A stretch of 64,000 bases of DNA from Luidia sarsii (Eukaryota; Echinodermata; Asteroidea; Paxillosida; Luidiidae). Below the pieces are notes generated by a model. It was not told the DNA's origin, ran no database searches, and saw only the letters and a list, made by a program, of their open reading frames with translations. This document shows, one piece after another, positions 23,890 to 34,745 of this stretch. How positions within the stretch are numbered: the stretch's first letter is position 1; the number at the start of each line of letters is the position of its first letter. The stretch is from NCBI GenBank assembly GCA_949987565.1, contig OX465112.1, positions 13,677,299 to 13,741,298 on the forward strand. The letters are read 5' to 3'. A program made the translations under genes and the position numbers.

Positions 23890-25435
23890 TACGGTATGTT
23901 ACACACACCATGCAAAGCCTCAAGTCTCACAATGTTTCTCAATTTAAAAATAAACACAAATTAGAATACATACAATACATATATCATAAATGGACATAAA
24001 CTCTAATTTTTTTAGAGTAACATAAATAGCAAAAATGTTGATGTTTACTGACTAGTAAAATGACTAAAATGACTAGTCATCATAGTCAATGACTTTTCGC
24101 ATGACTTTTTTTGGTGTGATTATTGTTTTGAATTTTCCTCATGTTTTCCAGGCCTGGAAAAAAACCATTTCAAATTCAACATTTCATGAGTTATCCTGGT
24201 ATTCGGTGACCAGAGAGGGGACTGAGCCGCTGTATAAAAAGCGGTCACGGATTTCTGGTGGAAAGGACTACACGCAAAAACAGACACAACACCGAACTTC
24301 CCCCTAACCAAACCATGACCCAACACTAGTACTCCGAGCGGTACTAGTACTTAGTAGTAGTAGTAGTACTAGTAGTAGTACGCCTACTCCAGACCACTAC
24401 TCGAATTATTTGTTACGGTTCAACTTGTTAGTATTCGTGCCCCTGTGTTTGTGGATTCTGCGTAAATAATGTTATTTTGTAACCGATTTTCCGCGCTGTT
24501 GGTCCTTTGATCAACACTCAACAGTTAATGTTTGGATCACAATGTCAGTGTGAATTGGACAAGACGCGAAGCTCATGATTGTAGTTCAATTAGCGATAAT
24601 TTCATCTCACGTGTACAAACGTTAACGGCACAGGGTACGAATAAAGAACGCCCAAAGTGACATTTGTAAATATGCTCAGGGAAGAAAGAAAGGAAAATCA
24701 AGTGTCCAAAATACCTTCGCAAGTCCGTGCTTCGCTGGAAGTTCCGCGACGTTTTCACTCGACTCCGAATGACATCATTGTGTGCGAACGGTCGTGTACC
24801 GTACCGGTACGTGCAGCGCATTCAAGGCCTTGCGTGCAGTGATCGGTAATCCCACGAAATCGTGTTTTGTTGTCAAGCCCATTGTTGTAGCGCCCTCCAG
24901 CGTCATTAAGATGACCGCCTTTATTATTCGACGGCTGCGCGAGTTCTTAGACTGTTTCGCCGCTGCGTCTCAGTATGATGTTCACAAAATAGATGACGGG
25001 GTTGGAGGTTTTTTTTTTTTTTGGGGGGGGGGAATCATGGTCAAGCAATGCTTTGGTCGTTTCTGTCTGGCTTGGTGCAATGAACATTTCTGCACTCCAG
25101 TTTTGTCTAAAAGTGCCCGGGATAATAGCAATGGAATTTAACTCGAACGAATGCCTTCTGTTTGTGACAGCCAAAACGCACCCAACATAATTATATATAG
25201 GCCAATATTTTTTTTTAACAGCAAGAACTTTTTGGGACGATTATTTATCTCCGTGGCAGTTCATCAAGCAAGCTGGTAAATGCACCGAGGTAGGCCTACA
25301 AGACTGCGAAACTAAGCACGCGTTTGCGCTGTGATCGAAATATAACGCAATTACTTTAGTCAGCCGCCCCCCCCCAAAAAAAAAGTTCAGACTGGATAAG
25401 ACTTGAAGGTTTGCATGATGGAAGTAGTACCAAGA
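23890..25435. other. Intergenic stretch
   Basis: Contains a (TAG)n/(TAC)n microsatellite at about 24,340-24,385 and a T-run/G-run at 25,009-25,031. No gene is supportable. Confidence 0.45.
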
Positions 25436-25439
25436 AGGA

Positions 25440-25565
25440 GCGTGTGGCTCTGGAAAGAGCCGGTAACTCAACGTTTCGGGCACTGTGTACTCTGCCCGGC
25501 GTCAAGAGGATGCGATACCGTGATGCATGGTGTCACCGCAAACCTTCCACTTCGACTAACAGTTT
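25440..25565 (-). repeat. Dispersed repeat: histone-type stem-loop plus CGAAACGTTGAG hairpin
   Basis: Read on the minus strand it carries a GGAAGGTTTGCGGTGACACC block, then TTGACGCCGGGCAG, a hairpin closing with CTGCCC-like GTGCCCGAAACGTTGAG, and then GGCTCTTTCCAGAGCC. The same blocks recur at 44,615-44,715, with partial copies at 23,750 and 46,745. Confidence 0.7.
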
Positions 25566-26238
25566 TGCAGAAGGGCATCATTTTAGCGCAATAAGCGCTC
25601 GAGGGACTGGTCTTCTTAATGATGACGGACGCAACATTTACAGACTGATGTTAGACTTAGATGATTTATTGTAGATCAATCAACACCGTGAAAACTGAAA
25701 GGAAATATAAAAGAGGCTAATAACTAATTTGCCAAAGATAGGGCCTATTCAGTATGTATACCCTAACATGTACTTTAACCATACGAGCAATACATTGAAT
25801 AATCTAAAACTAAGGGCAAATTGACGAAAAGGATCATACAATAAAAAAAATTAATAATCGTCAGAACAATATCCTACCGTTCACGCCTCGACCAGGTGAA
25901 TATGCGTTGGTGTCTCAGCCCAACTGCCGTGACATGGGTCTGAAACAGATATCCAAAAAGATGTTACATCATTCTAATTAACAACGTCATTACGATAAAC
26001 GATTACATGCATAAAGTGATAGATTAACTATCGACAAAATAACACTAATCGTCATGAGTCAATTATCAAACAATGTCCCAAGGAAAATGTAGCAATCATA
26101 TAATAATTATAATTAATTTCTTACCCAAATGACGCTTTAGGGACCACACGTCTAGAGGCGTAGGCTTCGTACATGTAGGCATAATGTAACCTTCAAATAA
26201 TTATTAATCTGAAAATCAAACGTTTATAGAACTCACAG

Positions 26239-26305
26239 TACGCGCGTACCAGGCTACGCGCGCGCAATCGGGGTACGCGCGCGAACTCGGGGTACGCGCG
26301 CGGAA
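26239..26305. repeat. Short CpG-alternating tandem repeat
   Basis: Three to four units of (G)GGTACGCGCGCG with a period of about 20 bases sit in otherwise AT-rich DNA. Alternating CG is a potential Z-DNA former. Confidence 0.7.
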
Positions 26306-26309
26306 GCCT

Positions 26310-27160
26310 ATCCCGTCACATACAATCATTATGCATGGGCAAAAGAAGGTCACTATGATCATTTTTTTCTGTTATTACTTTTTTTTTTCATTTTGTACGC
26401 GCTTCAAATAATTATTACGTCATGATGTAGTAAAAACTAATTCTAAAAAGCCATAAAACGGACCAGACGGAATTTGTTCCCAGCAGAAGGGCGCGAGGCG
26501 ATGTTGGTGTCCGAACGCACTTATGCCCTTTTGCAGGGAACCCGACGCACTGTGCCCGAGGTTATAAATCCATACACACATACACCCCCTGAAATGTAGA
26601 GAGCATTCCTGAAACGAAAATACTGAGAAAGTTCGCATGCACTGTAGGCCTTTAGGCCTATGGCGGGTTTTTGTTTCATCAAAAATTCGTTTGCATGTCA
26701 TGTATTGTATTAAGTACACGTCTTCTTTTCTTTCTTCTTTGTGCCATCTTGCTGCATCCGGAATTAAGAAGAGTAAAACAAAAACCCGATATGGGAGAGG
26801 GTGTTTTTTCTTGTTTTCAACCAGAGGCCAAACGCTGATGCAGCCGTGAAACGCAGCACCCAGACGGGGAACGGAGAAGCATGGACACCGTGCCGTCCCT
26901 CGACCCACCGGCATGGAAACGACGTGACACCCGGCACGTCAGCCTCATCCCCCCCCCCCAAGCCCCCCTCCCCTTCCCCTTCCCCTTCCTCCCCCGTCGG
27001 GCCGAACAAAAATACCGATTTCCTGTAATGTGTGATTTTCCTGTTTGTCTGCGCCGGCCGAGAATGGCCCGTACAAAGGAAACCCGCGGGGTAGCCGCTG
27101 GATGAAACCATTAGCTAAAGAGGGCAAGGTGCGTGTACGAGCCATACGTCGCTCGCCAAA
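26310..27160. other. Intergenic stretch
   Basis: No supportable exon. It includes a C-run near 26,950 followed by CCCCTTCCCCTTCC. Confidence 0.4.
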
Positions 27161-28088
27161 CACTCTCCCTCTCTCTCTCCTCCTCCTTTTTCTCCTCCTC
27201 CACCCTATCTCTCTGCCTCTCTCCGTGCCATTTCCTCTCTCGACCCCTTCTCTCTGCCCCCCCCCCCGCGTCTTCGTCTCCCTATCACTGTCTTTCTCTG
27301 TCTTTGTCTTTTTGTCTGCCTCATTGTCACTCTCAGCTTCTACTTTTCTTGTCTTATCTCTGTCTGCCTGTCTGTCTCTGCCTCTCTGCCTCTATTCAAA
27401 ATCCCAGTCGGGGCCAGTCCCCATTATTTTCTCTCTTTGTTTCTGCCTCTCTCCAATGCCCATTTCCCCTTTGTGTCATGTCGCCACCTCTCTCCCTAGC
27501 TCTCCCGTTACCTCACTCTGCATTCTTCTCCCCCTTCTTTCTATCTCCTCCCTCACCTCACCTCCTCTGTATGTATGTCTGTCTATCTTTCCCTCCCCTC
27601 GCTCTCTACCTCTCTCCACCTCTCTCTACCTCTCTCTACCTCTCTCTACCTTTCTCTACCTCACCCCTCTGTGTGTCTGTCTATCTATCTTTCACTCCCC
27701 TCGCTCTCTACCTCTCTCTTCCCTCTCTTTCTCTCTCTATAGGCCTATCTTCTCCTTCAACTCACCCCTTCTGTATGTCTGTATGTCTATCTTTCCCTCC
27801 CTCGATTTCTACCTCTCTCCCCTCCCTCCCTCTCTCTCTCTCCCCTCCCTCTCTCTCTCTCTCTCCCCTCTCTCCCTCTCTCTCTCCCCTTTCTCTCTCC
27901 CTCTCTCTCTCTCCCCCTCTCTCTCTCTGTCTCTTTATCTCCCACTCTCTTTACTCTCCATCTCCCCCTCTCTCTCCCCTCCTCTCTCTGTCTCTCTCTC
28001 CCACTCTCTCTACTCTCTCCCCGTCTCTCTCTCTCTTTCTCTCCCTCTCTCTCTCCCTCTCTCCCTGTACTCTCTTTTTTTTTACCCC
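27160..28088. repeat. Pyrimidine-rich (CTCT)n tract
   Basis: Impure CTCTCC/CTCTCT sequence on the plus strand. It yields 370-380-codon Ser/Leu/Pro frames that are compositional artefacts. Confidence 0.9.
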
Positions 28089-28446
28089 TCCATACCATCC
28101 TCTTTCCCTCGCTCTTCCATCGCACTTCAGACGTCATCTCTCCAGTCCGCCTAATTGTTTCTCCCCGGCGTCCTTCCAAGGTATCGCCTCGCATCGTCTG
28201 GCATCCAGCCCTCTCCCCCAAGATCTAACGGAGTTGGACCCGACCCGTTCCTCGCCCTACCTCGTCGTACACCAGTGAATTGACATCGCGGAGACAGTTC
28301 GAGTGCGGAAAAAGAGGCCGATCACCCGACGAGAACCGGCAGAACCAACGGAGAAAAACTAGGCAATCTCAACGTGCGTTCGATAAGCTTCTCCCGGCCG
28401 GGGTGTAGACCCGGGTTACCCCCGAGTAATCCTCCTTTCACGCGGG

Positions 28447-28481
28447 GTTATAGTTATAGTTATAGTTATAGTTATAGTTAG
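28447..28481 (+). repeat. (TTATAG)n microsatellite at gap edge
   Basis: Five to six units of GTTATA immediately before the N run; the repeat probably caused the assembly break. Confidence 0.85.
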
Positions 28482-28484
28482 GGG

Positions 28485-28684
28485 NNNNNNNNNNNNNNNN
28501 NNNNNNNNNNNNNNNNNNNNNNNNNNNNNNNNNNNNNNNNNNNNNNNNNNNNNNNNNNNNNNNNNNNNNNNNNNNNNNNNNNNNNNNNNNNNNNNNNNNN
28601 NNNNNNNNNNNNNNNNNNNNNNNNNNNNNNNNNNNNNNNNNNNNNNNNNNNNNNNNNNNNNNNNNNNNNNNNNNNNNNNNNNNN
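28485..28684. other. Assembly gap (200 N)
   Basis: Exactly 200 undetermined bases, a conventional placeholder length, flanked by hexamer repeats on both sides. Frames crossing it are meaningless. Confidence 0.98.
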
Positions 28685-28740
28685 GGTGAGCTTTGATTGG
28701 GGGTGGGGGGCGACCGCTTTCTTTGAACGTGACGTCATCA

Positions 28741-28825
28741 TCTCTAACCCTAATCCTAACCTTAACCCTGACCCGCCACACTCCAACTCTAACCCTAACC
28801 CAAACCACTAACCCTAACCCTGCCC
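28741..28825. repeat. Degenerate interstitial telomere-like repeat (CCCTAA)n
   Basis: Several CCCTAA and variant CCTAAT/CCTTAA hexamers in two clusters. The units are too degenerate and too internal to be a chromosome end. Confidence 0.75.
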
Positions 28826-28829
28826 GCCA

Positions 28830-28838
28830 CACTCCCAC
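28830..28838. other. Target-site duplication (left), CACTCCCAC
   Basis: Nine bases identical to 30541-30549. Confidence 0.85.
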
Positions 28839-29462
28839 TAGTCTTGGTTCAAGACGCTGTTGGTTGACATCATTGATCTCCATAATTAAAGACTGGATAG
28901 GACAACGCGCGTGGCTCGTGCACAAAATACGCGGTCGAACAATGGCGGCGCGCAACGCTTCAGGAGGGTAGAGTTGTGGGTAACGTATGTTAGTGCTTAC
29001 GTCACTGCAAAACATTCGTAACCGTACCACTCCGCAATCCGTCCGTACACACCACTGACAGTACCACTCCGGATCCGTATGAGTGATACTCATGTATGTG
29101 TCTGCTTTGGCGACCCTTGGGTAGCATAAAGTGGTACACGGCAGAACTTAGTTTTTGGAAAAACGATGATTAGATGAGTAATAGGGCCTATATCAAAAAA
29201 ACATAGCGCTCTATAATACGTTTTCTTTATCTTTTATTTTTTTCGGGCATTATGCGCACGTTCTCCGCTTTTGAAAGGGTGGGGGACGTATTAAGTCGTG
29301 AACCCCAAACACGACGGGTGGCGCTCTCACCTCCGACCCTTAAACTGAACAACTATAGGTCGCGCTTCGCTTTTATATGGGGTTGAATCGAGTTGCCTTT
29401 TAGCCATGGTTATCGATGTGAAGAAATCTAGTACGGTCAGAACATAGATCTGCGCATGCGCG

Positions 29463-29484
29463 ATAACCCTAACCCTAACCCTTT
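29463..29484 (+). repeat. Short interstitial (CCCTAA)n
   Basis: Three perfect consecutive CCCTAA-phase units following the palindromic-looking TGCGCATGCGCGATAA. Confidence 0.7.
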
Positions 29485-29629
29485 GTGTATACGTTGAATA
29501 AAGTGTGTACCCACACGCAGTTTCGTGGTCAAAACAATATCATGAATATTAACACTGAGTCGTCGTACCAGCGCATAATGATTGGATGGTTCTGAATAGT
29601 ACACACGAGGTGCACAAAACAACACAATT

Positions 29630-29832
29630 ATTATCGGCAGAGACGAGCGCCGACTCTTCACAGGGTTGCTCCACAACCACATCAATACATACATGGACAT
29701 TGTAGCCAATAACTATTATTCTCAGCTTAGAAGAGCGCTGACTCTTCTGTGTTGGTCCACAACACAACTAGCCAATTATTCTCGGCTGAGACGAGCGCCG
29801 ACTCTTCACAGGGTTGCTCCACAACACGGAGT
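29630..29832 (+). repeat. Local tandem repeat (GAGCGCCGACTCTTC-containing unit)
   Basis: Units at about 29,639, 29,724 and 29,783 share AGAGCGC(C/T)GACTCTTC and GTTG(C/G)TCCACAAC. A fourth weaker trace is near 30,140 (GAGAGTTGCTCCAAC). Confidence 0.7.
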
Positions 29833-29880
29833 GGTACGGTCAGTGTACGAATACGGATCGGTGTGCAGTGGCGTCAATAC

Positions 29881-30129
29881 CTGGGCCCAATTTCATAGAG
29901 CCGCTTAAGCGTTAAAATCCGCTAAGCAGAAAAAGTCTTCATTGTGTAAGCAGGATTACAAACTGCCCTGCGGTTTGATGTGCATTGCTTCTGACTTGTA
30001 TTTCACTCTTCTTTGCTTAGCATGAAAACAATAATGAAGTTTGGGTATGCAAGGGGATTCTGTGGCTCATGACTTTTTGTGATTAAGCCCATTTGGGCGC
30101 TTAAGCGGCTCTATGAGTTTGGCCCCCAG
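29881..30129. mobile_element. Nested MITE with CTTAAGCGGCTCTATGA ends, 249 bp
   Basis: The left end CTGGGCCCAATTTCATAGAG then CCGCTTAAGCG pairs with the complement of the right end CTGGGGGCCAAACTCATAGA then GCCGCTTAAGCG. It lies inside the 1.70-kb transposon, so it inserted later. A fragment of the same family is at 35,683-35,712 (GCTTAAGCAGCTCTATATGA). I find no clear target duplication. Confidence 0.75.
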
Positions 30130-30540
30130 ATGCATATTCATATCTCGGCAGAGAGTTGCTCCAACATACGTTACCAGAGTTGTGTATGTTGGTTAGAGCA
30201 TCTTGCTCTATGGTTAGAGTTCACTCGCTTAGCTGTGGATGAATTCAGTGGCCTATATACCTTGTAGTTGTAGGAACGAGTAATTAAGGTGCCGGAATTT
30301 TTTTTTATAACCTCATTTAGGCCTAAGTATAAATAATTCAGACCGGTCAACACACGCGGCATACGGGCTCGCACAGGGATCCGCACACACGTACGTGTTG
30401 AAATGAGCCGCAATTGTTGTCGACCGGTCAGTGTCGATGCGTACGTGTGTTTGCGGATCATTCGGGGGAAACGTATTCATTGCGCCCTCGCGCGTCGGGC
30501 GTTAGAGTATCTCAACCAACAACGTCTTGAACCAAGACTA

Positions 30541-30549
30541 CACTCCCAC
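30541..30549. other. Target-site duplication (right), CACTCCCAC
   Basis: Matches 28830-28838 exactly. Confidence 0.85.
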
Positions 30550-30551
30550 TC

Positions 30552-30560
30552 CCCCGAAAG
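30552..30560. other. Target-site duplication (left), CCCCGAAAG
   Basis: Nine bases identical to 30789-30797. Confidence 0.8.
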
Positions 30561-30788
30561 TAGTCTAGGTTCTAGACGTTGTTGTCGTTTGGATACGCCA
30601 CGCCACTACACCCTCTGACTACGTTCTTCCGGAGCCACCCGCACACACGCACGCACGCACACTCCGCGCACTACTTATCGAAGCCAAGCCGTGCGTGCGT
30701 TCAGTGGTGCGGACGTGCGTGCGGACGGACATGCGAGCGTGCGGACGGGTGGCCGATAAAACGATAACACGGTCTAGAACCTAGACTA
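30561..30788. mobile_element. MITE, 228 bp, related to the 1.70-kb element, 9-bp target duplication
   Basis: The termini TAGTCTAGGTTCTAGAC are perfect 17-bp inverted repeats, extending with three mismatches to about 30 bp. They differ from the neighbouring 1.70-kb element's TAGTCTTGGTTCAAGAC at only two positions, so both belong to one family. Flanking CCCCGAAAG repeats are perfect. The interior is rich in CACGCACG on the left and GTGCGTGCG on the right, which extends the fold-back. Confidence 0.87.
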
Positions 30789-30797
30789 CCCCGAAAG
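30789..30797. other. Target-site duplication (right), CCCCGAAAG
   Basis: Matches 30552-30560 exactly. Confidence 0.8.
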
Positions 30798-30799
30798 CG

Positions 30800-31410
30800 G
30801 CGCGCCTGGGCATCGATCCTCCCCCATTTCTGCCAATCGTAAGATTTGCTAGGTCGACCGCACGGTCCGTCCGCACACCTATATGCGACGAGTCCCGTTG
30901 CTCGCTTCTTCCTCTTTCTTCTTCTCTTTGCTGGTTGAGGGGGAGTGGGGTGGGGTGGGGTGGAGCCCAGGTCCGGGACATCTTACCGAGACAACTGTGC
31001 GCACAGCTGTCGGTATACCGGGCTTTATCCCTTGCCCCCTTTTCCACACACCGCCCTCCCCAACATCCCCGAAGCCCTCTTTGCACTCTGTCAACGCGAG
31101 CATGCAAGCCCACGCACGAAAACGATCAACTCCATCCCACGCTGCCTCGGAGACAGCCACAGATACGATCAGCCCCCCCCCCTTCTCCAAAAAAAATGAA
31201 ATAAAAATCGCTGTATGATTGACTTTTTTTCCTCGCGCTAACTCTAACACGAAGAAGCTCCCTGGTCCATTCACGGCGGTTTCCCACTATTCTCACACGC
31301 GCCGAACTGCCAGCGGTGCCAGGCGTTAAACATTATTTTACGGTCACCCGTGATCTTCGGACACGCAGGCTACTCTTCTCTGGGAGAAAGAAAAGGTGGG
31401 CGCTTTACTG
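30800..31410. other. Intergenic stretch
   Basis: GC-moderate sequence with short G and C runs. Several overlapping frames exist on both strands, none with a recognisable product. Confidence 0.4.
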
Positions 31411-31417
31411 TAGGGTC

Positions 31418-32118
31418 ATCTCTCTCCCCCTCTCTCTCGCTGTCTCTCTCTCTCTCCCATCCCTCTCCCCCTCTCTCTCATCTCTCCCTCCCCCTCTCTC
31501 TCCCTCTCTCTCCCCTCTCGCTCTCTCTCTCCCATCCCTCTCCACCTCTCTCCCTCTCTCTCTCATCTCTCCCTCCCCCTCTCTCTCATCTCTCTCCCTC
31601 TCTCTCCCCCATCTCTCTTTCTTTCTCTCCCCTCTCGCTCTATCTCCCTCTCTCTCCCCCATCTCTCTTTCTTTCTCTCCCCTCTCGCTCTATCTCCCCT
31701 CTCTCTTCCTCTCTCTCTCATCTCTCCCTCCCCCTCTCTCTCATCTCTCTCCCTCTCTCTCTCCCCTCTCTCTCTTTCTCTCCCCTCTCGCTCGATCTCC
31801 CTCTCTCTCCCCCTCTCTCCCTCTCTCCCCCCTCTCTCCCCTCTCTCTCCTACTCTCTCTCCCATCCCTGTCCCCCCTCTCTTTCATCTCTCTCCATCTC
31901 TCCCCCATCCCTCCTCTCTCTCTCTTTCTTTCTCTCTCTCTCCCTCCCTCTCTCTCTCTCTTTATCTATCTATCTCTCTCTCTCTATATATATAAAACTC
32001 TCTCTCTCTTTATATATATATATATATATATATATCTATATATAAAACTCTCTCTCTCTATATATATATACATGTATATATATATTATATATATCTATAT
32101 AAAACTCTCTCTCTAGCT
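31418..32118. repeat. Pyrimidine tract (CTCTCC)n passing into (TA)n
   Basis: CT-rich repeat to about 31,985, then alternating TATATATA and AAACTCTCTCTC blocks to 32,118, three times over. Confidence 0.9.
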
Positions 32119-32454
32119 CTTTCTCTTTCAAAGCGTTGCACGCACCGGACTGAAAGTTGATACTCGGGCTATCAAGCGGAAACCGGGTACGCAGAGGCCA
32201 CGCCCCTCCCCCTCAGCCCTCCCGGCCCTTCCTTCCTAGTTTTAGGTCGAGCGAGACCAGTCTGAAAGGACGAAAGAATACAGTTGCACATCCCATTCAG
32301 TGGCATGCGCAAGGATACACACGGGACATGAGAAAGGAATACCGCATTTGGACGTATGGCAGGCTGATTCATATTGCTCAGACCATGGTCAGACTGCATG
32401 GGGCCGCTTTCATTCGCATTCCGGGAATTTTCTTCTTTGAATCGAGTTTGATTT

Positions 32455-32942
32455 TTCTTCTTCAACTCCTCCTTCCTCCTCCTCCTCATCTTCTTCTTCT
32501 CCTCCTCTCCTCCTCCTACTCCTTCTCCTCCACCGCCTGCTCTTCGCCATCCTCCCAGTTCTCCTCCCCTTCTTCTCCTCACCCTACTATCGTCATCGTC
32601 CTCATCGCCCTAATCCTCATTTTCCTCCTCCCCCTCCTCCTCGTCCTCCTCCCCTCGTCTTCCTCCTAATTTCCCCTTCTCTCCATCTTCCTCCTTCTCC
32701 TCCTTCTCCCCTCCTCACCCCATCCCCTCCTCCTTTTCCTTCTCCTCCTCACCACCACCTCCTCCTCCTCCTTCCTCCTCCTCCTTCCTCCTCCTCCTCT
32801 TCCCCCTCCCCCTCCTCCTCCTCCCCCTCACCCTCCCCATCCCTCCTCCTCCTATTCCTCCTCTTTTTTCTCCTCCTCCCTTCTTCTCCTCCTCCACCTC
32901 ATCATCCCCCTCCTCCCCCTTCTCCCTATCCTCCTCCTAGCC
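32455..32942. repeat. Pyrimidine tract (TCC)n/(CTT)n
   Basis: About 490 bp that is almost purely C/T, dominated by CTCCTC and CTTCTC triplets. Confidence 0.9.
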
Positions 32943-32944
32943 CC

Positions 32945-34230
32945 ACCTCCTTGAATCAACGAAGACAAGAGCAATCATACTAATTCCGAGGGCCGGGATG
33001 GAGCGGGCAGGCTGCACCGGGAGCCATGTATATACAGTTAATGGTGAGCTGATCAACGGATCCTTCCCCAGGTCTTTCAGGCACCATACATGTCGCGATG
33101 CATCCAGTCTCCTTTCAGGCCCGGACTATAAATAGACAACATTTTCCATAATTATTGTCAGCGAGTATTATAATTATTTTCTTCCAAAGGGTTTTTGTGC
33201 ATGAGGATTCTGTTAGCTGTATGTAATTTGAATCCACTCGCGTGTACGATTCACAACACAGACCTTAAATCACAATCAGGCATACCATTATCGATTTAAA
33301 AACCAATTAACAATACCCACAATGTAATTTCCTTCATTAGAGAGGAACGTACGGGTAATTAGCCAACCCCAAATCACAATTGCTAATTATATCATCATTT
33401 TTGGGGGGGCTTTGGGAGGGAATTAAGGGCTCGGATGCTTTCTCGTCAACCGGGTTATGCAACGGTTTACATAATGCAGAGCTCGACTGCTGTGTACCAC
33501 AGTACGAATTGGGTATAGGCAAGAGCCGTTGTCGAAAGGGGAATCTATCAGCATGCGGTGGCTCAGCTGGAGCCAATATCAGATGCCGCTTAAGCTTGAC
33601 ATTCTGATAGGCATGGACAAGTATTCCTTGCATTCACACGATTACAGGCCACGCTGCGATGTGGCGTCACTTGCTTTTGATCTGCACTCACTATATTCTT
33701 AGCGAAAATAAAAAGTGAAGTTTGGATTGGCAAGCCGTTCCTACGAATCGTCACTGTTTTATGCTGAAGCACTGTCGTTTTGTTTTTCCTCTTCAGCTGA
33801 ATATAACGATCATGACAGCTGATCGCTGTCATGATCGCAAAACAACAAAATCAACACTGGAATTGTCGTCGCTTGAGTCAGACGTGATGATAATAGCACG
33901 CTGCTGTATCTGTGGTCGGGAACAGTACACACAGTCGCCGGCTAAAGGACTCCGTGCAGCTACGTCACGATTCTTGGGCTTAACTCACGGTGCACGACGG
34001 GTTTTTGTAGGAGGCGGCATAATAGGATCATGAAAACTATCATTTTTAACATAATATCCCTCGCATTCCAGAACTATGCAGAAACTGGTTTTCTGATGTA
34101 TTGATGCATGTTAAAAAAAAAAATTTCCAGCACGGCACATCCTCTTTATAAACATGCTGCTCCATGAACTCGAGCACAAGTTGCTACCTAAAGATCCACA
34201 TGTATTATTTTAATGCCGAGCAGTAGATAT
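32945..34230. other. Intergenic stretch
   Basis: Ordinary sequence without a supportable exon. A perfect palindrome, ATGACAGCTGATCGCTGTCA-like, lies near 33,815 (CATGACAGC and GCTGTCATG). Confidence 0.4.
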
Positions 34231-34269
34231 TCTAATATCATAAGCGTCAGCAAAATTAATTAGTGCATA

Positions 34270-34503
34270 TTGGATAAGATTGGTTGGGGGTTAGTGCTTC
34301 GTACAGACATGATGATAAGGCAACGAACGCTGTATGGTCACACCGTGAACAAGCCTGGGGAAAAAGACCCGGATTCAGGGAAATATTCGGTGGAGGGCCA
34401 AAAGATGTCGAGGAACTTCGGCAATATGTTGGCTCCTAGAATGAAACTGAACTCTAGGTCTGAGCTGCTCAGCTGCATCCAGTCTGGGCAGATGGCAGGT
34501 AAG
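34270..34503 (+). other. Possible coding exon of unknown product
   Basis: A frame ending in LLSCIQSGQMA runs straight into a good donor context (GGCAG|GTAAGG at about 34,498). It is followed by a purine tract that would be intronic. Residues such as KPGEKDPDSGKYSVEGQKMS look non-repetitive. There is no convincing acceptor or ATG start, no family match, and nothing adjacent to join it to. I treat it as a candidate only. Confidence 0.2.
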
Positions 34504-34521
34504 GTTGGAGTACGTCGACTG

Positions 34522-34571
34522 ATGGAGGTGAGAGAGAGAGGGGAAGAGGGAGAGAGAGAGAGAGGGGGGCT

Positions 34572-34633
<62 letters not shown>

Positions 34634-34635
34634 TC

Positions 34636-34666
<31 letters not shown>

Positions 34667-34745
34667 AGAGAGGCTTAGAGAGAGAGATAGAGTAAAAGAC
34701 GGATACAAAGAGGCGGGGAGACGGAGAGACAAACAGAGAGAGAAT
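34522..34745. repeat. (GA)n tract
   Basis: Nearly pure GAGAGA with GGGGCTTAGA interruptions. Confidence 0.9.

Larger units (their letters stand above)
28839..30540. mobile_element. Non-autonomous DNA transposon, 1.70 kb, 9-bp target duplication
   Basis: The left end reads TAGTCTTGGTTCAAGACG then CTGTTGGTTGA. The complement of the right end reads the same 18 bases then TTGTTGGTTGA, so the terminal inverted repeat is about 29 bp with one mismatch. Perfect 9-bp direct repeats CACTCCCAC flank it. A 9-bp duplication is typical of Mutator-like elements; the superfamily assignment is inferred from that alone. The interior includes a (CCCTAA)n trace at 29,465, a local tandem repeat at 29,630-29,830 and a nested MITE at 29,881-30,129. 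No transposase frame is seen. Confidence 0.87.

Noticed and set aside
27064..27102. MARTK start resembling the histone H3 N-terminus
   Set aside because: Only the first five residues match; the sequence diverges at once and stops after 13 codons.
27045..28278. 369-381-codon plus-strand frames
   Set aside because: Compositional frames through the CT tract.
28741..28825. Chromosome end (telomere)
   Set aside because: The hexamers are degenerate, short, interrupted and flanked by ordinary sequence; other traces are inside mobile elements.
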